Assembly: GCA_015847255.1 (NCBI GenBank)
Contig: JADLZK010009279.1
Location: 1 to 64,000, forward strand
Length of the DNA: 64,000 bases
From: Hyparrhenia diplandra
Taxonomy: Eukaryota; Streptophyta; Magnoliopsida; Poales; Poaceae
Reading direction: 5' to 3'
How positions within the stretch are numbered: position 1 is the stretch's first letter; every line of letters begins with the position of its first letter. Under the pieces are notes generated by a model. That model was not told the DNA's origin. It ran no database searches and was given only the letters and a program-made list of their open reading frames with translations. The translations under genes were made by a program, and so were the position numbers. Positions 57,801 through 64,000 of this stretch are shown here, piece after piece.

Positions 57801-58429
57801 GGCGTGAAACCAAGGGCCCAGTTGACCGTTGGGCCAACTGGTGGAGATCAACCTAATAGGATATACTGGAGTAGTAGATTATTAGCTCATGACTTGGTCG
57901 GTGTAATTAGGCGTTAAACCTGCTTGCAGGTCATGCATTTTTTAGTGTGCAACCTTTTTGTTGTTTCTCTCTGCACGTTGTTTGGTACTCCGGCCTCTCT
58001 GTGCAGCGGGGAACGATGACACGGAGATCGGAATCACCGGGAGTCGACGAGATACGCAGCTGCACACAAGATTCGGCGAACACGAGAAGCAATCTCTCTT
58101 CTCGCCGTTAGCCTCAGCGACTCACATGGCACCCTGATTAATCTATGGGTTCTTTTCACCTAACAGGGTATAGTTAAGCCCTGCAAGTTACTCGGGCTCT
58201 CAAGCCAGGTTCTGCACACAGTGGCTGTGGAGCAGACACCTAGCTCGATTTCACAAAGCCACAAACCGAGAATATATTGACACATGGAACATGTAACTAC
58301 TACAAGCAGCATAAAAATATGTGGTATTCATGTACTATTGTAGTGTACGTATTTTGACCCTTAAAACATCTCTAATACCTGGCTCTTGTTTGCCACAACT
58401 TCTTTATTAGCTTCAGGTATATATGTGCA
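54823..58429. other. upstream of TPP and intergenic
   Basis: 54823-56520 is GC-rich with compositional frames on both strands. Microsatellites: CAGACG at about 55222-55242 and ACGC runs at 55922-55974. A direct repeat with core TTCAATAGATATGTTATCTAACTTTTTAAAA appears at about 56694 and 57070. 57480-58270 has a minus-strand TATA (CCTATAAAGAGGAGG, about 57735-57750) and looks LTR-like, without defined ends. No gene supported. Confidence 0.4.
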
Positions 58430-59260
58430 TGCAGCCCGATGCCCGGTGGCACGGCCCGTAGCCCGCTCTTTTGGCCCGGCCCGAGCGCGGCATGGCCGGT
58501 GGCCACTAGGCCCGGGCCGCGCACGGCGGGGGGGACCAGGCCGTGCCTGGGCCGCCACCGGGCACGAGGCCCGTCACGAGCACGCGGCCCGGTGGCCCGG
58601 TGATTTTAATTCCGGCAACAGCCCACGGCATTTCTAAAAAAAGCCAGCCCAAGCAAGATGTGCAATAGGCCCAAGCAGCTAATAGCCCAAAACAATCCTT
58701 TCCCGTCCCAAGTCTCCCTGCTCTCACGTCGCGCGTCTCTCGGCTCTCCGCATCGCCGTAGCGGCCTCCAAGCTCGATTCAGCGCCGCCACCCTCGCGGC
58801 AGCGCCGCCCGCCCTCGCCGAGGCAGCGCCGCAGACGCCCTCGCCCGGCGGCGCCCGCAAAGCCGAAGCGGCCCGCCCTCGTCGAGTAAAGACGGCACGG
58901 CGGGCGGCGGCGGAAATTCCATCGAGGGCGGCGGCGGCTCCCGCCGCCCCGCCGGCAGCTCCCTCGCGCGGGAGGCATGGCGGCGGCGCGACCTTCTCCC
59001 TCCCCGCCTCTGCTCTCCCAGCTGCCTCCGGCCACCTCCCTACAGCCGCCGCGCCCACCACGGCGGCTCAAGACGGCGGCACGGCCCGATGGCCCGTGGG
59101 CGGCCGGCGTGGGCCGTTGCCTCGGCACCGGTGGCACGCCGAACGCGGATGACGGTCGGCCGCGACGACACGGCGCGGCACGCGACACGCGTGTCGGCGA
59201 CGCGACACGGTGCACATGTATAGCTTCAGAGTGCTTTTTGTACCAAATGGAGTAAAACAA
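58430..59260. repeat. GC-rich repeat block with GGCCCG motifs (possible hAT/nDart-like)
   Basis: Both flanks are dense in CGGCCCG, GGCCCGG and GGCACGG motifs (58430-58600 and 59085-59225), surrounding a GC-rich, Ala-codon-biased middle. Subterminal motifs of this kind occur in rice nDart-type hAT elements. No terminal inverted repeat or 8-bp duplication could be fixed. Confidence 0.35.
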
Positions 59261-59296
59261 AAAAGTTCCACCACATGATGGATAAGACATATATAA

Positions 59297-59700
59297 AAAT
59301 TAAAGGGAATTTGGTGATTCTACCCTTACTTTAAAGCCCAATGGTGATTTTATCCTCGTTTTTTTTCAACTTTGCATTTTTACCCTCACTTTTTTTCAAA
59401 CGAAACCTCCGTCTACCCTTCTTATTTAACACCGTTGGTACATGTCATATTAAAGGGTAAAAAAGAAATAAAAAAGAAAGAGAATTTGGTGATTTTACCC
59501 TCGCTTTTAAGCGAAATGGTGATTTTACCCTCCTTTTTTGGTCCTTTTTAACACCGTTAAAGGGACTTAACAGAACAGGGGTAGACTCTCCCTTCATTTT
59601 GAAATATCAGGGGTAAAATCACAAAGTTAAAAAAACGAGGGTAAAATCACCATTTCGCTTTAAAGCGAGGATAAAAACGCCAAAGCCCCAAAATTAAAAT
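59297..59700. mobile_element. foldback element with long arms and a third arm copy
   Basis: Arms of about 95 bp (59297-59395 and 59600-59700) are inverted. Both carry CTTTAAAGC-AATGGTGATTTTA-CCTCG followed by T7-8 and CAACTTTG. A further copy (59483-59535, AATTTGGTGATTTTACCCTC) lies between them in the left-arm orientation. AT-rich, non-coding. Confidence 0.7.
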
Positions 59701-62700
59701 AGTAGTTTCACCTAGCTCCAACTTCCTGTATTGCCCTACATAGAATTTTGTGAGAGTGTGTTTTAAAGAGATCTAAATGTAGAATTATTTTGCCAAACAG
59801 TTCACTAAAATACTCCCTCCGTCCCTGAAAGAATCAATTTCTATAACAAAAATATGTCCATAAATAAGTTGATTTCTAGAGATTGAAGTGGTCCACCAGA
59901 TGATTGAATACTCCTCGTATTTCAATCTATTAATTGTCACATCCTCTCATCTCCAATCATCTCCCATTCTCTCATCTAGCTTCAAGTCTTCGGCTAGCTG
60001 AAGGGAAAAAAAAAGCTTCATCAATGAAGTGGAGCCATGCCAAGCGACAAGACACCCTAAACAAATAGTCTGCTCTAAATTTAAGGCTAGAGAAATAAAA
60101 ATTGTGGTACAATAATGTCTTTTCTCAAGTCTCCAAATAGCGATGCTTAAATCCATTCCCTTCAATGTGCCTGCTTAATCGACTGAACCACCAGTGTTCC
60201 TAATTCGACTGGTCACCCCTCTCATTGACTAGATCCACTGCCTATGGATGTCCCCAACTAGTTCCTCCATTAGCCAGAACAACCCCATCTCAAGCTCCTC
60301 CCACCGAGATTAATTTCCCCATGGCAACTAATAAGCGTGAGCTCAGATGAGATGAGGAGCTTGGGCTCCAAACATCACAAGTTCATGATTGGCGAGAGGG
60401 AGCTGAGGGGTGAGCAAGAGCGGGGTGAAGGAGGAGAGAAAGCATTGCGATGCGGGGAGGGGGGAGCAAAGCAACACTGCTATCTGAGGAAGATAAATTA
60501 ATGATGAGAAAGAAGAAAAATAAATAAAGGGAAAAAAAACTATTTTTTTGTCACACTGATACATGGGTCCCACAAAATGGGTAGTGAGCCATGTTTATTT
60601 TAGCTATTTGCTGGCTTGTGTCAGCTAGAATCCGAAACAAGCAGGTCAATTGTTGAGCTGACTTCTGAAAAAGGTAGAAAGCCAGTTTCCAAGAAAATAA
60701 ACTAAAGTGCACGTTGAGAGAAGGTTTTTGGTGTTGAGAAGCTAAAATTATTAGAAAAGTTAATAGGAAAAAGCTAAGATAGAAACCAAAAGTAAGCTAG
60801 CTTTTGAGCCAAAAATCTAAAACCTATAGGTCAAATAAGATTTGGGATGTGACTAAGCTAATATAAATACCTGAATGAAACAATTAAAAGCTCTAGAAAA
60901 AAAAAACTATAAATCAGTCCATTTCGACAAGTTATGTTGAAAGTTTCGGTTCAGATAAACGGGACCATTGTATTGTTGGAGATGTTCGAGGCTCGTTGGA
61001 TCGGGAAATCTGGCGGCATATATAATTGGCCGCCCGGGCCGGTTTGCATTTTTTTTCTGGCCACTGAATGATTATTCGTGCATATGCAACATAACTTGCC
61101 TTGAGATGCCACGTGTGTGTGTCCGTGGGTATGCATGGTCCCTCTTTACCTCGACGACTTCCTCGTCACTAGTAGGAGTAGCTCGATCGCACTCCGAGCA
61201 TACTGCATATGCATATGGGACAGTCTAGCTTTTGGATGATGGAAGCCTAGCATCTGTCGTTCACATGCATGCCATTGCCACGAAGCATGGATGATATATA
61301 TATGCATCGATCCAAAGAAAACACACATGCATGGCGCGCGACCACGATTATTAGGTGATCGATGTTGCTGATGTGTAGCTGCGTGGATGGTCGTGGGTTG
61401 TTGCATTGAGTGCGTCAGCACTCTCTCTAGGTAGCTACTGATATATAGAGCTAGCATGCATATGCATGCAGCTAAAGATGCCCGGCGATGGAATAATCTA
61501 TCTACAAAACCTCAAGGAAGATGAGTAAACGGCCAAGCTGCGGCGGCCATGCCTACCTCGATGATGTGATGCATGCAGTATACTCGTATATTGCAGTGGT
61601 TGGCTGCCGTCGTCCTGGTCACTGCTGAGCATGAGCATCTACTACCTAACCGGCAATAGGGCACCAATGCAACGAACGAGAACGAACGGGAGTGCGTCAC
61701 GTTAACGTTCCATCGATGATGGAGAGCTATCTATAGTATAGCTGAGAATACTCTCTCCATGATGCATAGATGTGTGATGCCTGGTCGATCATATTGCGTG
61801 GAACATTGGCATGTGTACGTGGTGGTACAAATTATTGGGCACCGAGATGGTCTCGTTGTTCACACACTAGGTAGCAGAGGAATACTTTAGGTCGTTACTA
61901 GCTAGAATCTACACGCATTCATTCAGAGCACAGTTACGAACGTTCCATCCATCATCGGTCAATCTCAATCAGCATGGCGCCGCCATAGCAGCTACTATAT
62001 ACTAACTTTGGTTCCCAAATTATAGTTTGTTTGATTTTGTGAACCTAAATTTGATCACGAGTGTTATATTTAAAAATTTGTGTAAAATAACACTTTTTTT
62101 GCAGGTGTGATTAGTAAAAATTCTATAAGAATGATTTAAATTTAACTATGTTTATATACATTTTTTGAATAAGACGAGTAATGAAACTGAGTTCAAAAGA
62201 ATCAAATGAGTTATATTTTTGGAACGCAGGTTACTACTGCAGCCCTAAATTGTTTCTCTTCTTTTGAGCGATCGGACATCAGAGAGGCTCGATGGCGTCC
62301 AAGGACTTCTTGCGCGTCTTCAGCACCAGTGATAGCTAGCTATGAGGCCCAATGCGGACGCACGGCTTAGTCCTGTTTCCAAGACTCGGGACAAATACGC
62401 AGACAATTAAGTCTCAGATAGATTTAGATTTACTTTCAATGCTTACAATTTGTTATTTTATTTAAGAACTTATAATAAGTTTCAGATATTGCTTTTTCTG
62501 CTATAGGAAGAGTGGCGTTCGAAGAGGGCGAATATTGTTTATCTTCAAATTTAAGACCATCAAATAAATTATGTCTCCGTGCTCCCGTTGCAACGCGCCG
62601 CGGGCATTTTTCCTAATAATAAAACACAACGAACTCTGACCGACACGCATCATGTAGGCCTGTTTGGATTGCGCCCTCGCCTGGCAGCCGCAGCCAGGCA

Positions 62701-63564
62701 AGCACATCCGACCACAGGCGTGGGAAATCGGACGCCTGGCGTCGTTGCCTGGGCCAAGGCAAGTTTTTCAGTGGTACGAAGCAAACAAGATGCCTGCCGG
62801 CAACGGCAACAGCAATGGGCAACGGGCAACCCATGGATCGGAATCGGAGCCTGGCCGCTGGTCATGTCTCACGATTCCTCCCAGAGGACCAGGAATTAAT
62901 CTCAAAATGCATGCAATTGCAAGGTATAAGAATCCTTATCGCTACTTCGACCGATCATGTCTGATCCATCCATCCATCTATCCGTCTAGCTATATCTACC
63001 AAGGCACATGCTAGAGCTAGCTGCATGCACCTCCTCATCAGTCCCTTCCGTGACTATTGGACACGGCACCCCGATCGATGACGACATTGCCGAAAGCTTC
63101 ATATGATAGACGAACCATGTCTTTGTGCTTTCTGGTCAGCTCTCTCGTACGTATCTTTCTTAGTTTTCTTTGGTTTCTTCTGTGTTTCAATTCCGATACC
63201 TGTTACAAATTACTCTCAGAAAACCATGCCAAAACCATATCATATATTGTACCAGGCCAATTAATATATATGATATAGATCAAGCGATTTTGTAAGAAGT
63301 ACCAAAATTCAGGAGGGTCACGGCCCTCTCTTCGCCCAGCTTAAGCTCCACCATCATTGGCCACAATTTACGATTAGTGTTATACCGGATTCTTTGTCTT
63401 TTTACAAAATTATCAATCAAGATCCTCCCTCCTCCATGTAAGCCATTGTTCCCCACACCCCAATTTCTCCAAATAGGCATGAGCAAAATAGCAATTACCT
63501 TAACCAGAGACCAATCATTGATTGGTAGCAACCCTTTCTGGACTTACTATGAGTCAAATTAAGT
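59701..63564. other. intergenic
   Basis: 59813-59905 starts like a Stowaway MITE (TA then CTCCCTCCGTCCCTGAAAG) but lacks its right end. 60950-61760 is rich in CATGCATG/RY-type palindromes. 62658-62850 has GGCCTGTTTGGATTG and multiple CCTGG motifs, related to the MITEs at 25902 and 50797. A minus frame at 63531-63280 has no recognised domain. No gene supported. Confidence 0.4.
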
Positions 63565-63908
63565 GGATGGAAAGGAAAACTCTTGTCAGTAGGAGATAGG
63601 CTGGTCTTAATAAACTCGGTGCTTTCTAGTCTACCGATGTTTATGATGTTATTTTTTGAGCTTCCACGTGGTGTGCTTGAAAAAATTGACTGTTTTAGAT
63701 CACGTTTTTTCTTGGCAAAATGATCAACATAAAAAAAATATAGGTTGGCAAGATGGGAGGTTTTGTGCCAACCAAAAGACCAAGGGGGTTTAGGAATTAA
63801 AAATTTGGATATTCAGAACAAATGCCTTTTTAAGCAAGTGGCTCTATAAATTATTAAATGAAGATGGTATGTGGCAAGAATTGATACGAAATAAGTATGT
63901 TAAAAATA
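63565..63908 (+). pseudogene. LINE reverse-transcriptase fragment
   Basis: Translated in pieces it matches the C-terminal part of the plant L1-type polymerase protein: WKGKLLSVGDRLVLINSVLS, LPMFMMLFFELPRGVLEKID, YRLARWEVLCQPKDQGGLGI and KNLDIQNKCLF, then (after a frame change) LSKWLYKLLNEDGMWQELIR. At least two frameshifts and a stop (after FFLAK). It is cut off at about 63908 where another repeat begins. Confidence 0.85.
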
Positions 63909-64000
63909 GAAAAAAGTATAAATTACACCCCACATATGGTATATGGACTACATAACCCCTAACCTATGAAAGCAGTCTAAATCACCCCTTGAACTTTTTC
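63909..64000. mobile_element. start of a repeat interrupting the LINE, cut by window end
   Basis: AAAAAGTATAAATTACACCCC followed by CCCCTAACCTATGAAAGCAG and TCACCCCTTGAACTTTTTC has the C-run, 'ACCCC...GAACT' cadence of a common grass foldback DNA element. Only its left end is visible. Confidence 0.45.

Noticed and set aside
58606..59290. Frames of 150-190 codons in the GC-rich block
   Set aside because: Ala/Arg/Gly low-complexity on both strands, typical of GC-rich repeats.
61380..61430. Resemblance of CATTGAGTGC to miR397
   Set aside because: Only ten matching bases and no foldback around it.

Overview
This is plant nuclear DNA, almost certainly from a grass (Poaceae). The genes are intron-split with GT-AG junctions. 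Between them lies dense repeat sequence typical of grasses: Stowaway and Tourist MITEs, a Mutator-like element, CACTA sequence, tRNA-derived SINEs (one ending in poly-T like the rice p-SINEs), a solo LTR and LINE debris. The species cannot be named from the window alone. Everything here was read by eye from the sequence; no database search was run.

Layout. 1-6999: minus-strand CACTA element with a decayed TNP2-type transposase. Its 5' terminus lies at 6999, and its other end is off the window. It directly abuts a broken tonoplast-aquaporin (TIP) fragment (7003-7747). 9458-11774: a FAR1/FHY3-type gene on the minus strand, head-to-head with an eight-exon chloroplast-type methyltransferase gene (13057-16486, +). 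The methyltransferase is followed tail-to-tail by a three-exon major facilitator transporter (17389-19231, -). 19.3-34 kb: intergenic repeats, including a 1.7-kb Mutator-like element with a satellite-like core, a degenerate tRNA-Lys, nested Stowaway MITEs and a poly-T SINE. 34202-35403 (-): an intronless VQ-motif protein gene. 36-52 kb: a SINE, a solo LTR, a Tourist MITE, a second LTR-derived block, another SINE and foldback elements. 52835-54545 (-): a seven-exon trehalose-6-phosphate phosphatase gene. 55-64 kb: mostly non-coding, with foldback and GC-rich repeats, ending in a LINE reverse-transcriptase remnant cut by another repeat.

The genes do not form a pathway. They are independent nuclear loci: a transposase-derived transcription factor, a plastid-type methyltransferase, a membrane transporter, a WRKY-partner type regulator and a sugar-signalling phosphatase. 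The one arrangement that looks meaningful is methyltransferase next to MFS transporter, which I recall also being neighbours in Arabidopsis.

A recurring oddity is that every one of the five otherwise well-preserved genes carries at least one single-base indel. That is more easily explained by consensus errors in the assembly than by five independent gene deaths. I found no convincing new multi-gene system. The most unusual items are the Mutator-like element with a satellite core, a set of 25-27-bp poly(A)/poly(T) micro-insertions with target duplications, and two pre-miRNA-like foldbacks.
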